64,000 nucleotides of DNA from NCBI GenBank assembly GCA_964035015.1, contig OZ036006.1, forward strand, positions 4,206,234-4,270,233. The letters are read 5' to 3'. This DNA is from Corallium rubrum (lineage: Eukaryota > Cnidaria > Anthozoa > Scleralcyonacea > Coralliidae). The notes beneath the pieces were generated by a model. That model was not told the origin of the DNA. It searched no databases and saw nothing but the letters and a program-made list of their open reading frames with translations. The translations under genes and the position numbers were made by a program. This document shows positions 42,322-47,235 of this stretch, one piece after another; the stretch's first letter is position 1; each line of letters begins with the position of its first letter.

Positions 42322-44054
42322 CTGGTGCTGGTGCTAGTGTTAGTGTTAGTATTAGTGTTGGTGTTAGTGTTAGTGTTCATGTCGGCGTTCATGTTCGTGT
42401 TATTGTTCATGTTTGCGTTAGCATTTGGTGTCCTCAATTGTTGATGTATGCATATGTGTTTGTAATGAATTTCACGTGCTAACGTAAGAAATACGTATTT
42501 TTCTCGACAACAGGAAACTCAGTTTGCTGGATGACAGCGAAGATTCCGTCGAATCAGACGAAGACTTCTTTTTTGTTGATGACGCAAAGAGTCCCTCGCC
42601 CAAGAAGAAAAGCAGGTCTGTAAACGCGGGAAAATTTAAAGTGACTCTTAAGAAACCCGGGGAAGAAAACGAAAAGCCAGAAGGGGAGAGGTCTGGTGCG
42701 GTGCTTAACATTCCTGACAAGTTAAAGGTAAATGATTTTGCTCTAATGATGGAAACATTTGACGGTTTTTCAAATCGTTTGACACAAAGCGAAAAAAATG
42801 TCGAAGACGAAAAAAATGTCGAGGACGAAAAAAGTGTCGATAGGGAAAAATATTTCGAAGACGAAAAAAATGTCGACAAGGAAACGAAAGTTAAGTCTTT
42901 TAAAAATCGTCTTTTTACCGCTGCTCATCCGGAAGATAGTCAGGAAGACGATCCTGGCGGTGATTTTGGTGTGTCTCCTATGCTGGGTAATGATACCATC
43001 TCCGAAGGAAAACCTTCGGTTGAAGACATTGCCGAAACCTGTAAACCGAAAGAAAGTGCCGATGTAGGAGAAACAACCGAGGGGAACTTTATCCCAGCGG
43101 AGAATATTGCTTTGGTGGATGGTGATATTGTTCCTGGACCACAATCTGAGACAGAGGATACTTTCATATCGGGTAAAAAGGCCGATACCGGAGAAACGAC
43201 CTTTGTAGGTGACGAGGTTCTTTTACCGGGTGGTGATGACGTATCAAAGAATGTTGATACTTCAAGTAAGGTGGAACCAATATATGTGAATATACCGCGT
43301 ATCTTGAACAAAGCAGAAGATATAACCCCGGAAGATACGTCCCGGGAAAATGCTCCCTCGGAAGATGCTCCCCAGGAAAACGCTCCCACGGAAGATGCTT
43401 CCCGAGAAAACGTTCTCCGAGGAAATGTCCCCGGAGAAGATGCTACCGAGAAAGATGACCCTCGGCAAGATGTGACTGAGAAAACGAAGAGTGTTGACAA
43501 TAATGAACCAAAATCAATCGTGGAACCTTCGGAATTGCCCGTCGAATCTCCGGAGACACGTGAGACACCGAACGAGAGCGATATTGGAGACAAGGCTGGA
43601 GATACCAGTAGCCCCTCGCCTTCGCCGGCTGACAACCCCCAGGAACTTTACACCGCTGTTTTGCCTAACGAGCAAGAATCGGAACCCAACGGCGTTTCCC
43701 CGAACGCCCCAACGGAGCCGTCCGAGACTGGTCCGGAACGTTTGCTTGGCCAATCATCGAGGTCTCCGTCGTCGTGTTTGTCGTATTTGGTAGTTAGTGC
43801 AGGCGAAGGGCATGTTGATTTGCGAATGAAACGACCAAAATTGAAAGTTGATGTTAAGAAAGATACGGAGAGCAGACTTTTAATTTGGCGAGTAAATAGT
43901 AAGACATGAATAGAAAATGTATTTCGTAGCACTTATTAAATGGTTGAACTTGTTTTTAGGTCATAATGCCCTCCCGGTACTGTGGGAAGACATTACGGCT
44001 TTTTTTAATAACTTGCAAGTTTTGGCGGGAAAATTTCGGAGTCGATTTGAGTGA
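18022..44054 (+). CDS. ARHGEF10: ARHGEF10-type Rho guanine-nucleotide exchange factor, 25 coding exons, 1,624 aa
   Basis: Twenty-five exons with GT-AG borders join without a frame break into 4,875 nt (1,624 codons plus TGA). Order: tyrosine-motif, acidic N-terminus (1-318); DH domain (319-526) with CR1 glutamate E332 in SEATY and CR3 LKPFER at 457-462; a PH-like region (527-775); a WD40-like beta-propeller (776-1123 plus last blade ~1553-1593); and a ~420-residue acidic insert (1133-1552). DH domains load GTP on Rho-family GTPases. ARHGEF10/10L/17 are the members with a C-terminal propeller, and blade signatures such as [11 protein letters not shown] and [13 protein letters not shown] point to ARHGEF10/10L. 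The insert makes it longer than human ARHGEF10 (about 1,370). The start is ATG 18022, directly after an acceptor-like TTTAG. ARHGEF17 remains an alternative. Confidence 0.88.
18818..18930. repeat. Hairpin with TTATTCACC arms
   Basis: AACAATTATTCACCTCAGCC is mirrored by its near-complement GGTGAATAATTGTT at the other end, with AATAACCGAG-type inner arms. A ~110-bp fold-back in RhoGEF intron 1. Confidence 0.75.
19104..19797. mobile_element. 694-bp TIR element with TA target duplication (pogo/Tigger-like MITE)
   Basis: The left end CAGTAGAACTTGAGTTTTAC and right end GTAAAACTCGGGTTCTACTG are inverted repeats flanked on both sides by TA. TA duplication plus a CAGT start are typical of Tc1/mariner-pogo elements. 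No transposase frame is left. It lies in RhoGEF intron 1. Confidence 0.8.
20540..20697 (+). CDS. ARHGEF10: RhoGEF exon 2
   Basis: Residues 190-242, acceptor ATAATTCAG, donor ACA|GTAAGT. It begins [10 protein letters not shown] and has an Asp-rich stretch ([13 protein letters not shown]) before a helix-like [13 protein letters not shown]. Confidence 0.82.
20708..21480. repeat. G-rich minisatellite (GGTTGGTTGGAGGGG units)
   Basis: About 770 bp of irregular ~30-45-bp units with GGTTGGTTGGAGGGG, GGGTGGTTGGGTAAAGGGA and variants, all G-rich on the transcribed-sense strand. It starts 10 bp after the exon 2 donor. ORFs on both strands are artefacts. Confidence 0.9.
21564..21693 (+). CDS. ARHGEF10: RhoGEF exon 3
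   Basis: Residues 243-285 plus one base. It encodes [13 protein letters not shown] and [10 protein letters not shown], with donor AGTG|GTAACA. It is linker sequence N-terminal to the DH domain. Confidence 0.75.
21745..22400. repeat. (GATGAT)/(GATCAATGATGAT)n microsatellite
   Basis: Imperfect GAT triplets with GATCAATGATAATGAT variants over about 650 bp. The word composition is that of 3110-3405 on the opposite strand. Confidence 0.95.
22604..22701 (+). CDS. ARHGEF10: RhoGEF exon 4
   Basis: Residues 286-318. Begins [17 protein letters not shown] (Y294 in a YVDP motif) and ends MDLSVDE, donor GAG|GTAGGA. It leads directly into the DH domain. Confidence 0.78.
22740..23470. repeat. GGT/GAT triplet low-complexity array
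   Basis: Words GATGGTGGTTGTGATGGTG are repeated irregularly. The 231-codon frame is a V/M/D low-complexity artefact with no conserved feature. Confidence 0.92.
23563..23640 (+). CDS. ARHGEF10: RhoGEF exon 5 (start of DH, CR1)
   Basis: Residues 319-344, both ends phase 0, donor [26 protein letters not shown] is the CR1 helix of a DH domain; the glutamate of SEATY (E332) is the conserved GTPase-contacting residue. Confidence 0.9.
23735..24135. repeat. 21-bp minisatellite (GTAAGAGAGCACGAAGAAGGT)
   Basis: About 19 copies of a 21-bp unit lie in intron 5. Since 21 is a multiple of three, open frames persist on both strands; the plus frame reads VREHEEG heptads. It is not in frame with exon 5, and frame 0 after the donor meets a stop at about 23704, just before the array. 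Confidence 0.92.
24213..24383 (+). CDS. ARHGEF10: RhoGEF exon 6 (DH)
   Basis: Residues 345-401, phase 0 at both ends, donor [28 protein letters not shown] is the characteristic 'IF.n...i...H..f' DH segment, followed by VGDKLGDLI. Confidence 0.9.
24424..24900. repeat. Compound (GTTC)n-(GGTCGCTC)n-(CCCT)n-(CTCA)n array
   Basis: About 56 perfect GTTC units (24424-24648) are followed by an 8-bp GGTCGCTC block (24649-24735), CCCT units (24736-24800), CTCA units (24799-24836) and degenerate CCAC/CTCA to 24900. It occupies intron 6. The 189- and 199-codon ORFs are artefacts. Confidence 0.97.
24967..25083 (+). CDS. ARHGEF10: RhoGEF exon 7 (DH)
   Basis: Residues 402-440, phase 0. Encodes [19 protein letters not shown], the DH segment normally reading 'Y..Y..n...A'. 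Acceptor CTACCAG, donor CAG|GTTAGT. Confidence 0.88.
25181..25273 (+). CDS. ARHGEF10: RhoGEF exon 8 (DH CR3)
   Basis: Residues 441-471, phase 0. Contains [17 protein letters not shown], the CR3 helix (usual form LIKPVQRI.RY.LLL). K458, P459 and R462 are kept; the usual Gln is Glu. Confidence 0.92.
25274..25735. repeat. (GTGGA)n/(GTGAA)n pentanucleotide array
   Basis: Pentamers GAGTG and AAGTG with variants fill intron 8 almost entirely, from the donor to ~10 bp before the exon 9 acceptor. Confidence 0.95.
25747..25911 (+). CDS. ARHGEF10: RhoGEF exon 9 (end of DH)
   Basis: Residues 472-526, phase 0. [20 protein letters not shown] matches the DH motif 'LLK.TP..H.D...L..AL', then a helix LNLRRRE-type region running to LNK, donor AAG|GTAAGA. 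Confidence 0.92.
25920..26330 (+). mobile_element. tRNA-derived SINE, copy 1
   Basis: A tRNA-like head (25973-26050) has box A AACTCAATGGTTAGAGCG and box B GGTTTGAACCC. A body follows with CTCCGAGGGTTTTTC and GGTTCTCCGGTTTTCCTCC, phrases of conserved SINE central domains. It lies in intron 9, just after the donor. Confidence 0.8.
26441..26494 (+). CDS. ARHGEF10: RhoGEF exon 10
   Basis: Residues 527-544, phase 0, only 54 bp: [18 protein letters not shown]. Acceptor TTGTTTTAG, donor TGT|GTGAGT. Begins the PH-like region. Confidence 0.82.
26508..26960. mobile_element. MITE family E filling intron 10
   Basis: Inverted arms of ~200 bp: GAAATGAAAAATTCGTTGGC at the left and its complement at 26920-26945, inner arms GAAAATTTCAAGAAAATCTGA and complement. 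The intron (26495-26975) has only ~15 bp left and ~15-20 bp right of the element. A second copy is at 40290-40515. Confidence 0.88.
26976..27064 (+). CDS. ARHGEF10: RhoGEF exon 11 (PH-like)
   Basis: Residues 545-573 plus two bases. [19 protein letters not shown] is the PH strand pattern 'R...LF.D.L..'. Donor GGAA|GTAAGA. Confidence 0.9.
27128..27653. mobile_element. Two adjoining fold-back elements in intron 11
   Basis: 27128-27234 is a hairpin (CACTTAATGTCTGCTCCC and complement). 27238-27653 has TIRs GTTATATAGCTTGAGTTTCG and its near-complement CGAAACTCTAGCTATATAAC, with an inner palindrome around TATTGCCCGCTCGG. Neither has coding capacity. Confidence 0.78.
27694..27851 (+). CDS. ARHGEF10: RhoGEF exon 12 (PH-like)
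   Basis: Residues 574-626 plus one base. [18 protein letters not shown] is the PH strand following a PKYKYK loop. Acceptor TTTTTACACAG, donor GAAG|GTTTGG. Confidence 0.9.
27852..28462. repeat. Intron 12: (GTGAA)n, (CCTCA)n, (CTTTCA)n, (CCTTCA)n, (CTTCA)n
   Basis: After a poly-G patch, pentamers GAAGT run to ~28015. CCTCA, CTTTCA, CCTTCA and CTTCA blocks follow in turn to ~28400. The 130-codon HLTSP/FTFTF frame is an artefact. Confidence 0.95.
28463..28578 (+). CDS. ARHGEF10: RhoGEF exon 13
   Basis: Residues 627-665: [19 protein letters not shown] then [13 protein letters not shown], mainly helical, corresponding to the helix inserted in the PH-like region of ARHGEF10 proteins. Donor CAG|GTTGAA. 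Confidence 0.88.
28844..29532. mobile_element. 689-bp MITE with ~290-bp TIRs and TTAA duplication
   Basis: The ends GGTTACAGGATACC and GGTATCCTGTAACC are each flanked by TTAA. The inverted arms run ~290 bp (AGCTCTCAATTTATCATATT and complement). TTAA sites are used by piggyBac and Kolobok transposons; the long arms and non-CCC ends leave Kolobok-like as the better guess. Inserted in intron 13. Confidence 0.82.
29552..29656. repeat. Fold-back GGTCATTACGGGAAA
   Basis: GGTCATTACGGGAAA at left and TTTTCCGTAATGACC at right, with GAGCTCGG/CCTCG words inside. It sits 20 bp from the TTAA element. Related words ('CGAGGTCTGTACGGG') occur at ~32065. Confidence 0.7.
29731..29840 (+). CDS. ARHGEF10: RhoGEF exon 14
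   Basis: Residues 666-701 plus two bases: [20 protein letters not shown] and [15 protein letters not shown]. Acceptor TTTACAAAAG, donor CTAG|GTGAGT. Confidence 0.88.
29865..31590. repeat. Head-to-head inverted arrays of a ~120-bp satellite
   Basis: The left array (29865-30700) has about seven minus-oriented units carrying GACGTTTCAAGCAGAGCCCT and TCAGAGTAAAAACTAGAG. The right array (31045-31590) has about five inverted units. The spacer holds a palindrome at 30890-31020 (TTTCATCAGGGGACTCCAAA). Both arrays are within intron 14. ORFs repeating [19 protein letters not shown] are unit translations. Confidence 0.9.
31669..31760 (+). CDS. ARHGEF10: RhoGEF exon 15
   Basis: Residues 702-732 plus one base: [19 protein letters not shown] then [10 protein letters not shown], the final PH helix (typical 'W...L..A'). 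Acceptor TTTTCCAG, donor TTAG|GTAGGA. Confidence 0.9.
31815..31970. repeat. (CGTGATTTTT)n decamer repeat
   Basis: About a dozen degenerate decamers CGTGATTTTT in intron 15, ending where the fold-back element at 31990 begins. Confidence 0.85.
31990..32400. mobile_element. Element F, copy 1 (intron 15)
   Basis: Contains CGAGGTCTGTACGGGAAAGT and its inverted partner at ~32175. The right part, GGTGTAAACATGAAG-like to AAGAAACACTAATG, is repeated inverted at 44105-44430. Confidence 0.75.
32508..32635 (+). CDS. ARHGEF10: RhoGEF exon 16
   Basis: Residues 733-775: [11 protein letters not shown] and [20 protein letters not shown], a linker toward the propeller. Acceptor TTTTTTTCATAG, donor AGA|GTAAGT. 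Confidence 0.85.
32706..33672. mobile_element. Outer fold-back element hosting a nested MULE-like MITE
   Basis: Arms of ~170 bp: TTGCAGTTGAGCTTGCAGCTT at left and its complement at ~33640-33665, inner arm GAAACCCTGTCAAAGCTCCG. The nested element at 32968-33446 interrupts its centre. It lies in intron 16. Confidence 0.8.
32968..33446. mobile_element. 479-bp nested MITE with a 9-bp duplication
   Basis: TIRs begin CAACCTCGTCCCCAGGGCAT and end with the complement GGGGACGAGGTTG. Direct repeats ACCTAAGGA (32959-32967 and 33447-33455) flank it. A 9-bp duplication with long TIRs is typical of Mutator-like elements. No transposase frame. Confidence 0.85.
33705..33955. repeat. Cluster of ACAAGTTGTTCAC palindromic words
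   Basis: CACAAGTTGTT, GTGAACAAGTTGT, CAACAAGTTGTTCAC and GAACAACTTGTTCACGG recur at irregular spacing, each near-palindromic (GTGAACAACTTGTTCAC type). No coding frame is convincing. Confidence 0.75.
34020..34230 (+). mobile_element. tRNA-derived SINE, copy 2
   Basis: Shares with copy 1 the upstream phrase TGACTATGAATTTG and the 3' words ATTGAGCTTGATGAACG. Its tRNA-like head at 34065-34140 keeps all four stems. Confidence 0.82.
34065..34140 (+). tRNA. tRNA-like head of SINE copy 2 (not a functional tRNA call)
   Basis: GAGCCTC pairs with GGGGCTC (acceptor), GCTC/GAGC form the D stem, TCTAA/TTAGA flank a 7-nt loop CTGATCA (anticodon position GAT), and GCAGG/CCAGT make a weak T stem with TTTGAAC loop. 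Position 37 is C, unusual for a real tRNA, and near-identical heads sit in two other SINE copies, so this is a SINE head. Confidence 0.6.
34283..34794. mobile_element. 512-bp TIR element with GTGCA 5-bp duplication
   Basis: TIRs CAGGGGTTGAAATAAG and CTTATTTCAACCCTG, flanked by GTGCA on both sides (34278-34282, 34795-34799). The interior has a second inverted segment around GCGACCAAATTT and a (TTGAA)n run at 34472-34525. Superfamily not determined. Confidence 0.8.
35037..35160 (+). mobile_element. tRNA-derived SINE, copy 3, next to exon 17
   Basis: The head TTCAATGGTTAGAGCGTCTA and box B GGTTCGATCTC lead into ACGAACGTCTGTTATG, which runs to within ~15 bp of the exon 17 acceptor. Confidence 0.78.
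35171..35478 (+). CDS. ARHGEF10: RhoGEF exon 17 (first propeller blades)
   Basis: Residues 776-877 plus two bases. [20 protein letters not shown] and [18 protein letters not shown] are blade strands; TVWLGSHSS begins the next 'W.G...' blade. Acceptor TCTCTTTCAG, donor GTAG|GTAAGC. Confidence 0.9.
35630..37675. repeat. 2-kb (CATTTCTATTTC/CATTCC)n hexanucleotide array
   Basis: Hexamers CATTTC, TATTTC, CATTCC and TATTCC alternate for ~2 kb in intron 17. A ~500-bp stretch around 36370-36900 recurs with few changes at 36930-37440, a recent segmental duplication inside the array. The 710- and 542-codon frames (SISIPI, FPFLFP) and minus frames (EMGMEIEM) are artefacts. Confidence 0.97.
38138..38297. 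mobile_element. Fold-back TAATCGCATG...CATGCGATTA
   Basis: AATTAAGGTTTAATTTCACT and its complement face each other around TTCGCGACTCGGGCAATTTT. A ~160-bp hairpin ~110 bp before exon 18. Confidence 0.8.
38410..38493 (+). CDS. ARHGEF10: RhoGEF exon 18 (propeller)
   Basis: Residues 878-905 plus two bases: [18 protein letters not shown] then LRDAPLAMK. Continues the blade opened by WLGSHSSR. Donor GAA|GTAAGT. Confidence 0.9.
38602..38669 (+). CDS. ARHGEF10: RhoGEF exon 19 (propeller)
   Basis: Residues 906-928 plus one base: [17 protein letters not shown], a clear 'v.vGl.nG.l.vf' blade. Acceptor CTATTTAG, donor AGTA|GTAAGA. Confidence 0.9.
38745..39815. repeat. 1-kb (CCAGT)n pentanucleotide array
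   Basis: Pentamers CCAGT, with TTCAGT and CCCAG variants and a pure TTCAG block at 39540-39650, fill nearly all of intron 19. All three plus frames stay open (PVQSS), an artefact of a 15-bp reading period. Confidence 0.97.
39905..40047 (+). CDS. ARHGEF10: RhoGEF exon 20 (propeller)
   Basis: Residues 929-976: [19 protein letters not shown] and [19 protein letters not shown], the 'vWascG..i.vl......' blade seen in ARHGEF10/17. Acceptor TTTATTAAG, donor CAG|GTTTGT. Confidence 0.92.
40290..40515. mobile_element. MITE family E, copy 2 (truncated)
   Basis: Left words GTGAAAAATACTTTGGCATT and right AATTTTCCATTTCATAGACA match the arms of the intron 10 element; the centre is deleted. Lies in intron 20. 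Confidence 0.8.
40618..40742. repeat. Hairpin TTTCATCAGGGGA
   Basis: CGTGTTTCATCAGGGGAATCC faces GATCCCCTGATGAAAC; CAACAACTC/GTTGATA outer words also mirror. Same unit as the spacer palindrome at 30890-31020. Ends ~25 bp before exon 21. Confidence 0.8.
40768..40942 (+). CDS. ARHGEF10: RhoGEF exon 21 (propeller)
   Basis: Residues 977-1034 plus one base: [20 protein letters not shown] and [17 protein letters not shown], a blade with the typical 'GvWvs......i.LyhaeT'. Donor AACG|GTTAGT. Confidence 0.92.
40970..41275. repeat. (GGAGT)n/(GGAGTG)n array
   Basis: GAGTG pentamers and GGGAGT hexamers with point variants in intron 21. Confidence 0.95.
41364..41630 (+). CDS. ARHGEF10: RhoGEF exon 22 (propeller)
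   Basis: Residues 1035-1123 plus one base. [19 protein letters not shown] and [19 protein letters not shown], then [17 protein letters not shown] are the most diagnostic ARHGEF10-like phrases in the protein. Donor GCAG|GTATTT. Confidence 0.93.
41670..41835. repeat. (GTGTTC)n hexanucleotide array
   Basis: About 25 GTGTTC/GTGTTT units in intron 22, starting 40 bp after the donor. Confidence 0.96.
41935..41959 (+). CDS. ARHGEF10: RhoGEF exon 23 (25-bp microexon)
   Basis: Acceptor TTTCTTTTAG and donor ACAG|GTTCGT frame 25 bp that join phase 1 to phase 2: D-K-N-A-K-E-I-D-R. Including it keeps the frame from exon 22 to exon 24; skipping it would shift frame, which supports it. Confidence 0.7.
42030..42425. 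repeat. (GTGTTG)n/(GTGTTC)n hexanucleotide array
   Basis: GTGTTG hexamers (42045-42135), then GTGTTC and mixed units in intron 23. Same unit family as intron 22, separated only by the 25-bp microexon and its flanks. Confidence 0.96.
42514..43898 (+). CDS. ARHGEF10: RhoGEF exon 24 (acidic insert and last blade)
   Basis: Residues 1132-1593 plus one base, 1,385 bp. A Glu/Asp/Pro/Ser-rich disordered stretch has two internal tandem repeats: a 7-residue EDEKNV-type run (about 1225-1259) and a 12-residue [16 protein letters not shown] run (about 1405-1451). The end, [16 protein letters not shown] and RLLIWRV, is the last propeller blade. Donor AATA|GTAAGA. Confidence 0.85.
43960..44054 (+). CDS. 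ARHGEF10: RhoGEF exon 25 (terminal)
   Basis: Acceptor CTTGTTTTTAG. Thirty residues after the junction serine: [17 protein letters not shown] and end RSRFE-TGA. If the exon 24 donor is not used, translation stops 3 codons later at 43909, so the alternative product lacks only this tail. Confidence 0.65.
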
Positions 44055-44104
44055 AAATAAAAGAGAATTAGACATTTTCGTTGAAACCTTTTAAGCAATA
44101 ATAC

Positions 44105-44430
44105 ATCCTGGAAGATTAGTGTTTCTTTTTATAAAAACTACTTATTTAAAAGCGCGGAAAAGGAATACTTAACAGGTGTAAACATAAACGACAACATCTG
44201 AAGACGCGAACGATGAGTTAAAAACAAATAACAAAACGAACCAAAAGCCATATAATAAATGGCTTGTTAACCTCGTTTGCTCGGTCTGTACTGAAAAGTT
44301 TTTGCCTTCGGTATTTTCGGCAAAGCTCGCTTCTTTGTCTCTTGGTCTGTACGAAAACGTCAGGCAAATATACTTTCCCGTACAAACCTCGCACTCGGTT
44401 AATAAGTCCTTCATTAGTTCATGATCACCT
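44105..44430. mobile_element. Element F, copy 2 (inverted)
   Basis: Inverse of 31990-32400: TTAGTGTTTCTTTTTATAA, ACAGGTGTAAACATAAACG and CGGTCTGTACTGAAAAG words in reversed order. Begins ~50 bp after the RhoGEF stop. Confidence 0.75.
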
Positions 44431-44454
44431 CGGTTTTCTTTGATATACCGTTGT

Positions 44455-44575
44455 GGTTTATTTATAATAATTACTCCCAACCACACATAAATCAAGTTAA
44501 TTGCCCGAGCTAATATATATTTGCCTGGGGCAATTAACTTGATTTATTCGTGGTTGGGAAAATAAGGGTTAATCA
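44455..44575. repeat. Hairpin CCCAACCAC
   Basis: TTACTCCCAACCACACATAA then AATCAAGTTAATTGCCC mirrored by GGCAATTAACTTGATT and GTGGTTGGGAAAATAA. Confidence 0.8.
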
Positions 44576-44859
44576 GTATGGTCCACGAATGTGATAAAAG
44601 ATTTATCATTGCGACTGAATTATTTTTTAGACAACCTCTGTGATAACAAACTCAGTAATCTCAGTTTTCTTAGGCAACCTCTGTGATCTTGAAGTAGGTT
44701 AATTACATCCGCGGTAACTAACCTTTTCTTATAATTGCAAACATTCTGGAGACTTGCCTTTTGTAAATTAATTAAATTAATAGCTTATTAACAACAATAT
44801 ACCCAAAATTGTAAGTTATCGCAAGCACGTAATTTTATAATTCAAATAGTGAAATGAAA

Positions 44860-45235
44860 GTAGTGTGCTGCGTAGGCAGTGTTGAAACACAAATCGAAAT
44901 ATAGTAAGGTTTGATATACTGCCGAAACAGAGAACGTAGGAGTCTAACGTTTCGAGCGAAGGCCTTTCGTCAGAGAGAAGGGCCTTCGCTCGAAACGTTA
45001 GATTCCTACGTTCTCCATTTTGGCAGTATATCTAACCTTGCTATATTTCGAAATATAGTAAGGTTTGATATACTGCCGAAACGTGGAACATAGAAATCTA
45101 ACGTTCCGAACAAACTCCCCACGAAGGCCCTTTGACGTTTCTCTCTGACGAAGGGCCTTCGCTCGAAACGTTAGACTCCTATGTTCCATGTTTCGGCAAT
45201 ATATCTAATCTTACTATATTTCGTAGTTTTATAAT
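44860..45235. repeat. CTTCGCTCGAAACG inverted repeats, second cluster
   Basis: Two palindromes as at 7623-8000, with CTGCGTAGGCAGTGTTGAAA at the edge and CGAAATATAGTAAGGTTTGA linking words. Confidence 0.82.
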
Positions 45236-46147
45236 ATTGCCATGACTTGACGACAGTTTGTAATATTGTTACAATACACTTCATGTGTCACTAACACCCC
45301 AAATCGATTTTCAGTACATCAAATTTACGCTATATTTATAAAATTTTTTAGTGAAAATAAAAAATAATTTTACACAAAGCTTTCGATTTTGGTCATTTTT
45401 AGTTTTGTGATGTGAAGACTAATATGAAGAAAAAACTTAAATCTAACCATGACCTGCGGGCCAAAAAAATAAAATAGGAGCTATTTGCCTGAGGCTAGAT
45501 GAGTCTATTCCAAGCGCGCAGGGATGCTTGGGGATTCTCGCGTCCTTCCCAATGCACCTTCGCGAGCTCGGCGCAGATTCCTTTCAACGTCCTGGGTACG
45601 AGGCTAAGATATGGCGTGCGCTGTTTTCTCACCAAAAGTTAAGCTTGGTTAGACGGGATTAGTACGTGGATGGGAGGGAATTAAGGGTTAATATTGTGGT
45701 CAAAAGTGTCCACAGAAGACAGGAAATGCCGTTTTAGGGGCCCAAAAGTGCAAACATTTCCTGGGGGGCCCCTAGATTTGTGGCGTCACTTTGTGCTAAA
45801 AACGACCACCTTTCAAAAATCAGGCTGGACTGACATCAGGTCGGTTTTAGTGTTTTTACTATAGATCGTTTTCACGAGTCTGGCCTGAGATTCAGTTCAC
45901 GCCAGCCTAATCTCATGTCGCCTGCTAGACCGAACCGAAGCACTTTCACCTCTCAAACTCAATACGTTGTTTTAAATGAGATTAGTGTCAAATCCACATA
46001 AAATAATGATTCTCCGGCGGTCACGAGCTGTAAGGCAATTGACACAAATCTTGGAGTAACAGCGTAACGAAGTCTATATATAATTTCAAGGCTGGCCTCA
46101 TGTTAACAAAAACCGAAATGCAAAATTCAGACCAGTCTGACTTGAGG
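45236..46147. other. Intergenic sequence
   Basis: No gene. A diverged repeat-D-like phrase (GGGGGGCCCCTAGATTTG) lies near 45762. Nothing else is recognisable. Confidence 0.4.
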
Positions 46148-46340
46148 CCGGGACCTTAAGATCTACGACGGCAACTTCGAGAACGACGTCCTTCGAACAA
46201 AAGCTTTCTTCTTGCAAAACAAAGATAATGAATAATTTCTAGTCGCAAGAGTAATCTGAACACTGTCCTCGCTCTGTACACAACGCCACTCGGAGCATTT
46301 TTACGTCTTCAGGACGACGTTAACTCGTGGGGTGACGAGA
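46148..46340 (-). mobile_element. Repeat G (GACCTTAAGATC end), inverted copy
   Basis: GACCTTAAGATCTACGACGG to TTTTACGTCTTCAGGACGACG is the reverse of 53645-53830. Probable MITE. Confidence 0.7.
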
Positions 46341-46779
46341 ACTGTTGTCTGAGATTGCCTTAACACAGACACTGCAACCGTTTTAACACTTTGAAAATGA
46401 TAAAACAAGCCTCAAGTATTGAATACTGTAGTCAGTTAACCGTGACTTCTTTTTAGTGCTAAAATTTGAATTGCTTTTTAATCGCCGTCGTCGGGAGGGG
46501 CAAGGGGGGCAGAAGTGCCCTTAGGGTTTTAAAAATATACTTGTCAAATACTACGCAAACTGTTTCATATGTTCTAGCTTGCGCATTTGAGCTTCGACAC
46601 ACTGCGAAGAAACATAGTAAACTGTAAACATATACCTGATATATAAAGTGCATTTATTTAATATATGTAGTTTAATTCCTGTTGATCAAAACTGATATTG
46701 CCTGAGTCGTGTTTTTCGAAAGAAAAACACCTTGCATGTCCGATCCGTGAATCGTACATTCGTACGGGTTTTTGAATAA

Positions 46780-47235
46780 AGGTATATATATCTTTATTTC
46801 CATCACACCATTATTGGTATACATAGGATACTAATACAAATGTTAATACAAAAAAAAGTTATTCACCTAATAAACTAATTACCTACAGTAGAGTCATTGA
46901 AAATCTTGGTTAAACTATATACATATTTGGCTGTGCATTCTGTTATGCATGCATTCATCATGCATAGCCATACAATAATGAAATAGATCGTTTTTACTCA
47001 ACAATTTAAAGCTACTATTAATATTTGATATCTCGTTTATGAAATTTTCTCGAAGATTTACTAATTTATCATTATTACAATTTGAGAAATAATGATATTC
47101 GTCACCTACATCTTTTGACTTACAAATGGGACATAATCGTAAATTGTATGCGATATTTATATATCGCCCAACTTCACTTGGAAACTTATGTGCGGATACC
47201 CTAAACCTTGTAACCGCTTGACGATGCTTTATGCT
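46780..47235 (-). pseudogene. LINE 3' fragment with RT zinc knuckle
   Basis: Minus frame (stop 46917-46915) encodes KHRQAVTRFRVSAH, GRYINIAYNLRLCPICKS and DEYHYFSNC, i.e. the C-x2-C...H-x4-C knuckle that follows many non-LTR reverse transcriptases. A 3' region with AATAAAG follows to ~46780. 5'-truncated, no upstream RT. Confidence 0.75.

Noticed and set aside
43871..43909. RhoGEF ending at the stop 43907-43909
   Set aside because: A good donor (AATA|GTAAGA) precedes that stop and a matching acceptor and 31-codon exon follow; kept as an alternative, not the main model.
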